Notes under the pieces: model-generated
Told to the model about the DNA's origin: nothing
Database searches by the model: none
Seen by the model: only the letters and a program-made list of their open reading frames with translations
Program-made: the position numbers and the translations under genes
Assembly (NCBI GenBank): GCA_015055805.1
Contig: SVHN01000001.1
Span: 241,982-305,981 of the forward strand
DNA: 64,000 nt
Direction of reading: 5' to 3'
From: Clostridiales bacterium
Lineage (GTDB): Bacteria; Bacillota; Clostridia; Christensenellales; Borkfalkiaceae
Part shown: one piece after another, positions 30,431 to 39,728 of the stretch
Position numbering within the stretch: position 1 is the stretch's first letter
Layout of the letters: every line of letters begins with the position of its first letter

Positions 30431-30431
30431 C

Positions 30432-30469
30432 AAAAAAGGTCGGTGATAAGTTTATCACCGACCTTTTTT
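30432..30469. terminator. Bidirectional terminator AAAAAAGGTCGGTGATAA-gt-TTATCACCGACCTTTTTT between convergent genes
   Basis: Perfect symmetric stem with A- and T-tracts. Confidence 0.88.
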
Positions 30470-30479
30470 ATGTATAACG

Positions 30480-31361
30480 TTATTTGTTAGAGAACTTTTT
30501 TCTGAATTGTAATGGGGAAAAGCCTGTGCGTTTTTTAAATATTTTTATGAAATAATTGTAATTCGGGAACCCTGTTTCAGAAGCGATAGTATCTATTGTT
30601 TTATTACTTTTACTAAGTAAATTTTTGGCTTTTTCAATGCGTTTTTTAATGATATAGTTGTGGACAGAATCGTGGAAATTTTCTTTAAAAATACTATGAA
30701 GTTTTTGCTTGTTTGTAAAGAAAACGGTGCATAAATGGTCGGTAGTAAGATTTTCTGATAGATTGTCTAAAATATATTCTTTAATCTGTGCAGAAAGTTC
30801 ATTGCTTCTAACTTCTAAAAAATGTTCACGAAGTATATGCTGTATGCAAATATTTAAAATATTAAGCGCAGATTCTACGGTAGACTTACTTAATACTGGT
30901 AATTTACTGTATAAGTTAAGTAGCGTCGTTTGGTCTAAAGAATATTTTTTAGCAGTTTCTTTAATTTTTTCAGTTGAAGAATATTTTCCTTCGGCATCAA
31001 TAAACATACCGCACATAATGTAGCCTACGATAACGTTATCAAGAAAGATGGGGGTGATGATTTCGCATAATCCAGCATGACAGGTTATGATAATCGTTCG
31101 CTTTTCTTTTTTAGCTTGGTTTAAATAGAACAGGTCGTTTTTACGACAAATGTCTTTAGAAACGTTTTCGTGAATATAATGACAAAAATGCATTGACGAT
31201 GCGTCGTATGAATTCGTTCCTACTTGAATAGAGTCGTCGGTTGTAAAAGTTGTAGACTCAAGTAAAACGTCGTCAAAAGCAAGACTTGCAGTTAAATTGG
31301 TGCAGTTAGAAAAGTCGTTTAGTAGTTTTAAAATTTTCGAATGATTGTATTTTATATTCAT
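30480..31361 (-). CDS. PocR sensory domain + AraC HTH transcriptional regulator
   Basis: 'CHAGLCEIITPIFLDNVIVGYIMCGMF' PocR-type; C-terminal AraC HTH 'IDTIASETGFPNYNYFIKIFKKRTGFSPLQFRKKF'. Confidence 0.9.
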   Translation of the reverse strand: MNIKYNHSKILKLLNDFSNCTNLTASLAFDDVLLESTTFTTDDSIQVGTNSYDASSMHFCHYIHENVSKDICRKNDLFYLNQAKKEKRTIIITCHAGLCEIITPIFLDNVIVGYIMCGMFIDAEGKYSSTEKIKETAKKYSLDQTTLLNLYSKLPVLSKSTVESALNILNICIQHILREHFLEVRSNELSAQIKEYILDNLSENLTTDHLCTVFFTNKQKLHSIFKENFHDSVHNYIIKKRIEKAKNLLSKSNKTIDTIASETGFPNYNYFIKIFKKRTGFSPLQFRKKFSNK

Positions 31362-31367
31362 ATTTGG

Positions 31368-31396
31368 ATTATAACACTAAGTAAATAACTTGTCAA
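31368..31396 (-). promoter_or_regulatory. Perfect consensus promoter TTGACA-N17-TATAAT, -10 box 6 nt from the ATG
   Basis: Minus-strand TTGACAAGTTATTTACTTAGTGTTATAATCCAAATATG. Confidence 0.85.
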
Positions 31397-31489
31397 TTGA
31401 TGAGGAGAAATAATGTCTTATTTGATAAAAATATACAAAAGTGCAGTTTTTTGTTTTGATTTGATATATAAATGGAAAAAATTTAGAGT

Positions 31490-31528
31490 TATAATCAAAA
31501 AAACAATATAAAATGGTGTAATAGGATT
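31490..31528 (+). promoter_or_regulatory. -10 TATAAT followed by leader motif ATAAAATGGTGTAATAGGATT
   Basis: TATAAT 31490-31495; motif 31507-31527 matches 9999-10019 at 20/21 positions. Confidence 0.6.
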
Positions 31529-31538
31529 TTAAGATTTT

Positions 31539-33380
31539 ATGGAGCAAATTTTCAAAGAATTAGTTGAGATAGGCTATGTATTTCCAGCTGAAACAGAATT
31601 TGTGTCGTCAAAAAACCGATTAAAAGTCAACGTTTTAAACGGGCGCGTACGCATAGACTATGCAAATATTCGTGACGTTGCGCGTGCAGGCTTGATACTC
31701 AAAACTTACGGCACGGACAGCGACTACGTTATTGAAGAAAAAAATGAATTTAAAGACGTATGCTTAATGGTGGACTGTTCGAGAAACGCAGTAAAAAATA
31801 TTCAAACGGTAAAAAAGCTTATTCGTAATCTTGCAATGATAGGCTATACTAGCTTAATGCTTTATACGGAAGATACGTATGAAGTAGAGAATGAGCCTAT
31901 GTTTGGATATCTTCGCGGCAGATACACGAAAGCCGAGATGAAAGAGTTAGATGCGTATGCTAATCAATGGGGAATAGAACTTATCCCTTGCATACAAACG
32001 CTAGCGCACTTAAATCAATTGACAAGATATAAATACTCGCATTTTAAATGTTTTGATTGCGAAGATATTTTGTTTGTTGGAGAAGAAAGAACGTACGCGC
32101 TTATCGACAATATGTTCAAAACGTTATCCGAGTGTTACGCAAGTAGAAGAATACATATCGGTATGGATGAAGCGTGGCTACTTGGACGTGGCAAATATCT
32201 TAATAAAAACGGGCTTGCGCCAAGGTTTGAAATTTTATGCGTACATTTGCAAAAGATATGTGAGATCGCAAGAAAATACGGCTTAAAACCGATAATGTGG
32301 AGCGATATGTTTTGGCGTACTGCTATTGAAGGTAGAAACGGTCACGATAAAAACGACGAAGTGTTAATACCGCAAGAGATACTAAATAAAATTCCTAAAG
32401 AAGTCACACTGTGCCATTGGGATTATCATTACGTAAACGCTGAAGAATATGGCAAATTATTAGGAATACATAAACAATTCAATAACGAGATTTGGTTTGC
32501 TGGTGGCACGGTGGAAGATATTAGAGGATTTATTCCACACCTTACCTATTCAAATAAGGTAGCCAAAGCAGCGATAGAGGCGGCGAAGAGTTTTAACATA
32601 AAGAGTTTAATGGAAACGGTGTGGGGAGATAACGGTGGAGAGTGTTCGCTTTTTGCAACTCTGCCTGCTATTATGTGTTATTCATATACGTCGCTCGGTT
32701 TGTCTAATGAGCGATTGGAGAGAGAATTTCAAGCGTTGACAGGTTATGACTATAACGAGTATATGCGTTTAGAAGAAGCGCAAACGTTTGGAAAATACAC
32801 CGAAGACCTTGGTAATCCGTCTAAATACGGTTTATATAACGACGTGTTTTTAGGTTACGCGGATACGGCAATAAGCACCGAAGATAAAAAGTATTTCACC
32901 AAAGCAAAGCAGTCAATAGCGAATTTAAAAAATGGTCAGTATGGATACGTTTTTGAAAGTGCGTATGACTTAAACGCAGTTTTGGAACTCAAATACGATA
33001 TGGGTCTTAGGCTTAGAAAGGCATATCAAGAGAAAGATAAAACCGAACTCAATAACTGTGCCGACGACTTATTGAAAACTATCGGCTTATTAGAAAAGTT
33101 TATTGAAAGTTATCGCAAACAATGGCTCACAGAAAACAAACCCAACGGCTTGGAAGTGCAGGAAATCCGTTTGTGTGGCTTGAAAGGGCGTTTAATAGGT
33201 TGTAGAGAAAGATTGATAGCCTACTTAAATGGCGAGATAGAAGAAATTCCTGAACTTAATGAAACGCTATTAGAACAAGCCGTGTCCAGAAAGTGTGCAG
33301 GAAATCGTTTAGATTTGTTTTCGCACGAAGCGATAGCAAGCGTTGGTGCATTCGACGGGTACACGGAAGTAGACGTATAA
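31539..33380 (+). CDS. GH20-like glycoside hydrolase with N-terminal GH20b-like domain
   Basis: Paralogue of 27680 CDS; 'LYTEDTYEVENEPMFGYLRGRYT...IGMDEAWLLGRG...MWSDMFWR'. Confidence 0.82.
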   Translation: MEQIFKELVEIGYVFPAETEFVSSKNRLKVNVLNGRVRIDYANIRDVARAGLILKTYGTDSDYVIEEKNEFKDVCLMVDCSRNAVKNIQTVKKLIRNLAMIGYTSLMLYTEDTYEVENEPMFGYLRGRYTKAEMKELDAYANQWGIELIPCIQTLAHLNQLTRYKYSHFKCFDCEDILFVGEERTYALIDNMFKTLSECYASRRIHIGMDEAWLLGRGKYLNKNGLAPRFEILCVHLQKICEIARKYGLKPIMWSDMFWRTAIEGRNGHDKNDEVLIPQEILNKIPKEVTLCHWDYHYVNAEEYGKLLGIHKQFNNEIWFAGGTVEDIRGFIPHLTYSNKVAKAAIEAAKSFNIKSLMETVWGDNGGECSLFATLPAIMCYSYTSLGLSNERLEREFQALTGYDYNEYMRLEEAQTFGKYTEDLGNPSKYGLYNDVFLGYADTAISTEDKKYFTKAKQSIANLKNGQYGYVFESAYDLNAVLELKYDMGLRLRKAYQEKDKTELNNCADDLLKTIGLLEKFIESYRKQWLTENKPNGLEVQEIRLCGLKGRLIGCRERLIAYLNGEIEEIPELNETLLEQAVSRKCAGNRLDLFSHEAIASVGAFDGYTEVDV

Positions 33381-33403
33381 ACAACGTGGATACTTTGAAG
33401 ATG

Positions 33404-33450
33404 AAAGAAAAGGGCTAGCCCTTTTCTTTGACGAAAAAATCGTCAAAGAA
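33404..33450 (+). promoter_or_regulatory. Two overlapping, mutually exclusive hairpins (attenuator-like) before the locus 2 transport operon
   Basis: AAAGAAAAGGGC/GCCCTTTTCTTT (33404-33429) versus TTCTTTGACGA-aaaaa-TCGTCAAAGAA (33424-33450). Confidence 0.5.
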
Positions 33451-33460
33451 AAAACTCTTG

Positions 33461-33486
33461 GCGGATTTATAATGCGGATTTATAAT
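33461..33486 (+). repeat. Perfect 13-bp tandem repeat (GCGGATTTATAAT)x2
   Basis: Read directly; each unit contains TATAAT. Confidence 0.85.
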
Positions 33487-33514
33487 AACGCATGAAATAT
33501 AAAAAGGAGAAAAT

Positions 33515-34555
33515 ATGACGGCAACAGAAAAGAAAAACGAACAGTCGTTCGAGTATCAACGAACGAAAAAAGAGCGAGTCGGAGATTTTTTATACGAAAC
33601 TTCCCGAAAACTCTTTTGGAAGAACGGCAAAAAAACAGCCACAAATATGAGTGTAAAACGCGGTGATCAAATTTTTATCATAGCTATGCTTATTTTGCCT
33701 ATTATTAGTTGGGGAGTGTTTTGGCTTTACACGAATATTCAATCCATTTTTATGGCTTTTGAGCACCCGACAACGGGAGAATTGAGTTTTATTAACTTTA
33801 AAAACGTTTGGAACTTGATAACGAACCCTGCCAATACTACTTATTCTTTAAGTATTTCGATTATAAACACTTTGAAATATTTTGGGGTTATGATGCTTAT
33901 CAATACGCCGGTTTGTTTGATTATCGCGTATTTCTTCTATAAGAGAATAATGTGCTACAAACTGTTTAGAATTGTATTCTATTTGCCTGCGATTATTTCA
34001 GCTATTGTATATGTAACGGCGTTTCAGGAATTTATCAATCCTATTGGACCTCTTGGTCAAATTCAAAGATGGTTTGGTATAACGCCCGACCCCGTTGGAT
34101 TGTTGGCGAAAAACGAAACGGCAACCAATACCATTATGCTCTACTGTATATACACGGGTATGACTACCAACGTCTTGCTCTTTTCTAGCGGTATGGCGCG
34201 TATTCCCATTGAAGTGTTAGAGGCGGCTAAATTAGACGGTGTAGGTCCAGCTAGGGAATTAATGCAACTTATTTTCCCATTGATATGGCCTACGTTCTCT
34301 ACGCAAATGGTGTTTATGCTGACGGGTGTGTTCAGTTCGTCTGGACCGATTTTGCTTTTTACTAACGGTGCATACGACACGTCCACTATTTCGTACTGGA
34401 TATTTAGACAATTGTATGGAAGTGACGGAAACGGCGGTGGCGAAGGCGCATATTCGCTTGTAGCTTGCGTAGGGTTATGTTTCACAATGTTAGGTGTACC
34501 ACTTATTTTGTTGGTTAGAAAAATTGTTGAACGCATTGATCCTATAGAATACTAA
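33515..34555 (+). CDS. Sugar ABC transporter permease (LplB-type), locus 2
   Basis: EAA loop 'IPIEVLEAAKLDGVGPARELMQLIFPLIWPT'. Confidence 0.92.
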   Translation: MTATEKKNEQSFEYQRTKKERVGDFLYETSRKLFWKNGKKTATNMSVKRGDQIFIIAMLILPIISWGVFWLYTNIQSIFMAFEHPTTGELSFINFKNVWNLITNPANTTYSLSISIINTLKYFGVMMLINTPVCLIIAYFFYKRIMCYKLFRIVFYLPAIISAIVYVTAFQEFINPIGPLGQIQRWFGITPDPVGLLAKNETATNTIMLYCIYTGMTTNVLLFSSGMARIPIEVLEAAKLDGVGPARELMQLIFPLIWPTFSTQMVFMLTGVFSSSGPILLFTNGAYDTSTISYWIFRQLYGSDGNGGGEGAYSLVACVGLCFTMLGVPLILLVRKIVERIDPIEY

Positions 34556-34573
34556 AAGGGGGAGAAGGAAAAA

Positions 34574-35503
34574 ATGTCTAAGTTAATAAAAAAGAAGAAA
34601 GATGATACTGCAAACGTTTTGACAAGACGTACAGGCGGAGAAAAAATACTATTTGGCGTTGTTTTTGTTATTTTTCTATTATATGCCATACTTCTTCTCT
34701 ATCCCTTGGTTTTCTTGTTTATAAATTCTTTTCAAGATGCGTTGACGTACGTTTTAGTGCGAACAAAACCAGGTTATAATCCCTTTGCAATGCCTGAGGT
34801 TTGGCATTTTGAAAACTACGTAAAGGCGTTCGGAATGTCGATAGTTGATACAAAAGGCAATCCCATTAATTTATTCCAAATGCTACTTAACAGCTTGTGG
34901 TTTTGTTTCTGCCGTGTATGTTTCCCTGTGTTTACTTGTTGTTGTACGGGGTATGTGCTTTCTAAATATAATTTTAGGTGTAAGGAACTTATTTACACGA
35001 TAATTATTTTTACAATGACCGTACCTATCGTAGGCAATACGGCATCTAGTTTAAGACTTGCGCACGCAATAGGAACGTATAATAATCCGATTTTAATGTT
35101 GATAACAAACTTTACGGGCTACGGATTTAATTTTATGGTTATGTACGCCTTTTTCAAGAACATTTCTTGGAGCTACGCCGAAGCCGTATTTTTAGACGGC
35201 GGCAATAACTTTACTGCGTTTTTTAAAGTAATGATACCTCAAGCAAAAATGGCGATAGTAACCCTTTGCGTTATCGCGTTTATCGGGGTGTGGAACGATT
35301 ATGAAAGCGCATTATTGCTTTATCCCGATTATTTACCGCTTGCCGCTGGTCTGTATCGCTTGCAACTAACTGCGACGCGTTCGGGGGATATTCCGTATTA
35401 TTATGCAGGACTTATGATTTCTACCGTTCCGTTGATCATAGTGTATGCATGTTGTTCGGATATTATCTTTAAGAACTTCTCTGTAGGTGGCTTAAAAGGC
35501 TAA
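34574..35503 (+). CDS. Carbohydrate ABC transporter permease (LplC-type), locus 2
   Basis: EAA loop 'SWSYAEAVFLDGGNNFTAFFKVMIPQAKMAI'. Confidence 0.92.
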   Translation: MSKLIKKKKDDTANVLTRRTGGEKILFGVVFVIFLLYAILLLYPLVFLFINSFQDALTYVLVRTKPGYNPFAMPEVWHFENYVKAFGMSIVDTKGNPINLFQMLLNSLWFCFCRVCFPVFTCCCTGYVLSKYNFRCKELIYTIIIFTMTVPIVGNTASSLRLAHAIGTYNNPILMLITNFTGYGFNFMVMYAFFKNISWSYAEAVFLDGGNNFTAFFKVMIPQAKMAIVTLCVIAFIGVWNDYESALLLYPDYLPLAAGLYRLQLTATRSGDIPYYYAGLMISTVPLIIVYACCSDIIFKNFSVGGLKG

Positions 35504-35570
35504 TTAAAAAAGGTTTAATTTAAATAAAACAATTAATAAAAAACAAAATACATAATAAGGAGTATGTGTT

Positions 35571-37196
35571 ATGAAAAGAAACTTTGTAGCAAAAATTATG
35601 GCAATTGTCTTGATCGCAGCAATGCTTTTAACAGGTTGTGGCGGCGGGAAGACAAACGAAGAAGGGAACAACGAACAACTTCTTGAGATCTACGTTTTGG
35701 AACAAGGGTATGGCTCAGACTGGGCGCGAAACACGGTTGAAGCGTTCAAAGAACAGGATTGGGTAAAAGAAAAATACCCTGAATTGCAAATAAAGACTAC
35801 GTTTAACGATCGCGTATATTTTGCAAGAGACCAGTTGGCGTTAGGCGAAAAGGATAATACCTTCGATTTGCTCTTTGGATATGGCTTTGATTCTTACTGC
35901 AATGCTAAGGATCTAGTTGACCTTACCGAAGTGGTTTACAATGCAAAAGTACCAGGGGAAGAGATTACCTACTCGGAAAAACTTAACGATTCACTAGAAG
36001 CGGGTATGGCTACCATAGACGACGAAACAGGTGAAACTAGTTATTTTATGGCACCTTATTATAGTGGTATTTATGGGTTTATTTATAACGAAAACGCATT
36101 GAAAACTTACGGAGAAGTTCCGAGAACAACCGACGAGTTTATTGCAATTTGTCATAAAATTAAGAACGAAAATGCAAGCAAGTACGCAAACGAAGATCCT
36201 ACTGCACAATACGTATTTATGCAATCTAAGGACGCGCCTTATTGGGAAAAGGAAGGCTCTGCGCTGGAAGCTTGGTGGGCGCAATACGAAGGCGTGCAAG
36301 GCTACGACGATTTCTTTAACGGAATTGTAAACGGACAACGTTCTAAAGATATCTTTAAGCAAAAAGGTAGATTAGAATCCTTAAAAGTTATTGAAACCTT
36401 GCTTGATTACGACAACGGATTCATTAATCCTCAATCGTTTAGTCAAGAATTCATGGTTGCTCAAACTGGATTTTTGCAAGGTGCTGCCGTATTCCATTAT
36501 AACGGCGACTATTTCGTAGACGAAATGAAAGAAACGGTAGATCGTTTGGTTGCTGCAAACTATGAAGTTCCTACTATCAAAATGATGAAGACACCAATTA
36601 TTAGCAGTATTATTGAAAAGTGTACGACCATAGAAAACGATGCCGAACTTTCAGCACTCGTTAAAGCAATTGACGCAAACAGCAACGAGCCTAAAGGCGA
36701 AGGTTATGACGTAAGTAAAAAAGACTTTAACAAAATAAAGGAAGCAAGAAGTATTGTATGTTCAGTAGGTCCTGCACAAAGCGTTATTCCTGCTTATGCC
36801 AAGGGAAAAGATATTGCAATAGATTTCTTGAGATTTATGGCAACCGATAGGGGTATTGTAGAGTATGCAAAAGGCACGAGTGGTTCTACCCTTGATTTCT
36901 ATTTTGATTTACAGGAAACTGCACCCGAAGTTTATGAAACGCTATCACCTTTGCATAAAGATCGTATTGCATATATGAGCAACAAAGATCAGCCTATTAA
37001 CATTTTGAAGAAAGGCAGCTCTTATAAACTTTGCGCTGTTGGTGGAGTTAAACCGTTTGTAAACGACGGGCATTATACCACTTTATCTAACTCAACTAAT
37101 ACGGTAACTGCACAAGATTTTTATGATGATACTATTAAACATTGGACGGATAGTGCTTGGTCCATGGCGTTATCACTTGCAGGTTTAAGTAATTAA
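35571..37196 (+). CDS. Extracellular solute-binding lipoprotein, locus 2
   Basis: Signal + lipobox 'AAMLLTGC'; shares 'GYGxxWxxxxxExFKxQDWVKxKYPxLQ' with the 18002 CDS. Confidence 0.88.
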   Translation: MKRNFVAKIMAIVLIAAMLLTGCGGGKTNEEGNNEQLLEIYVLEQGYGSDWARNTVEAFKEQDWVKEKYPELQIKTTFNDRVYFARDQLALGEKDNTFDLLFGYGFDSYCNAKDLVDLTEVVYNAKVPGEEITYSEKLNDSLEAGMATIDDETGETSYFMAPYYSGIYGFIYNENALKTYGEVPRTTDEFIAICHKIKNENASKYANEDPTAQYVFMQSKDAPYWEKEGSALEAWWAQYEGVQGYDDFFNGIVNGQRSKDIFKQKGRLESLKVIETLLDYDNGFINPQSFSQEFMVAQTGFLQGAAVFHYNGDYFVDEMKETVDRLVAANYEVPTIKMMKTPIISSIIEKCTTIENDAELSALVKAIDANSNEPKGEGYDVSKKDFNKIKEARSIVCSVGPAQSVIPAYAKGKDIAIDFLRFMATDRGIVEYAKGTSGSTLDFYFDLQETAPEVYETLSPLHKDRIAYMSNKDQPINILKKGSSYKLCAVGGVKPFVNDGHYTTLSNSTNTVTAQDFYDDTIKHWTDSAWSMALSLAGLSN

Positions 37197-37217
37197 AAAA
37201 TCAAAGGATAAAAAAAT

Positions 37218-39707
37218 ATGTGGAAAAGTAGAATAAGAAATTTATGTATAATTCTTGCTTTGGTGATGAGTTTTAGTTGTTTTAGCTCTTGTGGGAAGAA
37301 AGACCCAAACTCTGTTTCTGCGGATAACGTAGATATCTGGGGTTGCCATGCAAGTATTAAAGTGTTACAAAGCTTTTTAGATAAAAACGGCGAAGAGTAT
37401 AACGATGCAACTTATTACGACGACGTAAAGCAAGACGCAAAAGTTTCCATCGTTATGGCACGAGGTGAATACGAGGGCGCGCAAATTATTATTACGCCCG
37501 AAGTGGACGTTGACTATTACGACGTAAAAGTTAGCGACCTAAAAACTTCTGACGGCTCTGCTGTTATTAATCAAGATCAGATTAGTGTATATCACGAAAA
37601 ATATCTTATCGTAGAAAAGAACGGTGAAAAGAACGGCGCGCCTTTGGGATATTATCCCGATGCAATAGTTCCTTTCGATAAAATTATAGAATATAAAGAA
37701 AATAAAATCGTAAAGAACGAAAACCAAGGCGTCTATATGACGGTGGAATCAGCACTTGACCAAAAAGTAGGAACGTATACGGGCACAATGACGATTGACT
37801 TTAAAACGTATACGAAGGACGTACCTATTAGCGTAGAAGTGGTTGATTTTACAGTCAATCCAGAAACCCATGCAAAAAGTACCTTTCTTACCAACTGGAA
37901 CGCACATCACGCTGAATTAGATACGTCACAAAGAATGATAGACGCTTACACGGATAAGCTTATCGAATACCGACTTGCACCGTTTGGTATCTATAAAGAA
38001 AATGACCACAGCGACCAAGGTATTCAAGCTTGGCTTGAAAAAGCATACGCTTTGCTCAAAAACCCAAGACTTAGTTGTTTAAGTATTCCTTATAAGGAAG
38101 TAGCAGGTTCAAAGGGTACTGTTATTGATAGGGGAATTTTTGAGAAGTATTTGTACGCGATTGCAAAAAAATCTTTTGAAGAAGATTTTAATATGTTCAA
38201 AAAGCTTATTGTATATAACGTAATTTTGGACGAAGCAATACAACGCAAACTTCCCGACGAGCAGATTTTGGAAAACGGTGAAATATTTAACACCACGGTA
38301 AAAAAAGTGGCAGATGCTTTGGAAACGGATACTACAATCACTTCTTCAGTTAAAGCAGAGGCGATTGCATCACTAAGAGTGATGCCGCACGTATGCACTT
38401 TTTGGTATCAGGATAAATATTCCGATTATAATACTGATGCTTACATTAATGCTTACTGTCCAAAGTTCTACTTTGTAGATACGGAAGGTGAGAGAGAACA
38501 ATATCGTCTAGATGAAAAATCAGTAGAGCTTTGGTGGTACGGCTGTAACGACCCGATTCATCCTTACGTCGATTATCATCTTGAGCACACGACCAACTTA
38601 AACACTCGTTTGCTAAGTTGGATGCAAGCCGAATACGATATCGCAGGAAATTTATATTGGGCGGTAAACGACTACGGCTTGAAAGAAGATTATTATGATA
38701 ATTATTGGGATGATCGTTTGGCTGTAAGTAATGAAGGTGTACTTTTCGCACCTGGCGGACAGTACGGTCTAGACGAGCCGGTGGCAACGTTGAGACTAGA
38801 AGGCATTAGGGACGGCATGGAAGAATACGAAATTCTCTATGCAATGAAACAAAAGTATAAAGAACTAGGACTTCCTGCAGACGAGTTCGTTTCTGCACTA
38901 TCTTCAAGTTTATATAGCAGCGCGCAAGTACTAGCAAGCGTAGATAACTTTGTAGATGCAAGAGAAGCGTTGTTAGCGGCGGCGGTTGCAGCGCATTCTC
39001 CGGCAGAACTTTGCATTATAAGTTCGACGGATAATGGCGATGGTACGATAACGACAAAAGCTTATATTAAAGATGGTTATGAGTTGAAAAGCAATGGTAA
39101 AACGCTTACCGACCGCATAGCGCACGGTGAAGGTTGGATTTATACGACCACGACTAATTTAGACCAAAATGAAAACTATATCGACCTTTCATATGAAGCA
39201 AACGGAACGACCTATTCTTACACAAAATACGTAGGCGGCAAGGCGCAAATCATTAGCGCAGAGAATTTCTATGACTGTTTTGAAGAAGATACGGCGGCAG
39301 TAACGCCGACGCTAGTGGACGGGGAAACGATCGGAATGACCGGACAATACGCAAGACTAGCGATAGACGCGCTAGACGGATCTTCGCAGATGATATCGTT
39401 CATATCTTCTGAATTAAACGAAGCGGCAAATAAAAATGCCGAAAAGGTTATTTTCACAATATATAACGATAGCGCGAAAGAGATACCGCTTACCTTATCA
39501 GTCAAGTATAAAAAACAAAGCATTTATAGCGCAAGACCTCAAGCGATATTAAAACCGAAAACGACGACGCTAGTAGAAATACCGTTAGCAAACGTTCAAT
39601 GGGCGACCATGGGCGCAATGGAAAAGGTACGTTTGTGGTTTGGCGATACGGACAATGAAGACAGTAAGGTCGTATACGTAAAGAACGTATTGATTTATGG
39701 GAAATAA
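37218..39707 (+). CDS. DUF4091 / GH123-like lipoprotein, locus 2
   Basis: 'ELWWYGCNDPIHPYVDYHLEHTTNLNTRLLSWMQAEYDIAGNLYWAVNDY...LRLEGIRDGMEEYEILYAM'. Confidence 0.82.
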   Translation: MWKSRIRNLCIILALVMSFSCFSSCGKKDPNSVSADNVDIWGCHASIKVLQSFLDKNGEEYNDATYYDDVKQDAKVSIVMARGEYEGAQIIITPEVDVDYYDVKVSDLKTSDGSAVINQDQISVYHEKYLIVEKNGEKNGAPLGYYPDAIVPFDKIIEYKENKIVKNENQGVYMTVESALDQKVGTYTGTMTIDFKTYTKDVPISVEVVDFTVNPETHAKSTFLTNWNAHHAELDTSQRMIDAYTDKLIEYRLAPFGIYKENDHSDQGIQAWLEKAYALLKNPRLSCLSIPYKEVAGSKGTVIDRGIFEKYLYAIAKKSFEEDFNMFKKLIVYNVILDEAIQRKLPDEQILENGEIFNTTVKKVADALETDTTITSSVKAEAIASLRVMPHVCTFWYQDKYSDYNTDAYINAYCPKFYFVDTEGEREQYRLDEKSVELWWYGCNDPIHPYVDYHLEHTTNLNTRLLSWMQAEYDIAGNLYWAVNDYGLKEDYYDNYWDDRLAVSNEGVLFAPGGQYGLDEPVATLRLEGIRDGMEEYEILYAMKQKYKELGLPADEFVSALSSSLYSSAQVLASVDNFVDAREALLAAAVAAHSPAELCIISSTDNGDGTITTKAYIKDGYELKSNGKTLTDRIAHGEGWIYTTTTNLDQNENYIDLSYEANGTTYSYTKYVGGKAQIISAENFYDCFEEDTAAVTPTLVDGETIGMTGQYARLAIDALDGSSQMISFISSELNEAANKNAEKVIFTIYNDSAKEIPLTLSVKYKKQSIYSARPQAILKPKTTTLVEIPLANVQWATMGAMEKVRLWFGDTDNEDSKVVYVKNVLIYGK

Positions 39708-39728
39708 GAATAAAGGAGTGAACTAAAA

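Noticed and set aside
38090-38787. Minus-strand ORFs (102 and 113 aa) inside the DUF4091 lipoprotein gene
   Set aside because: Antisense to a clear CDS and without recognisable domains.
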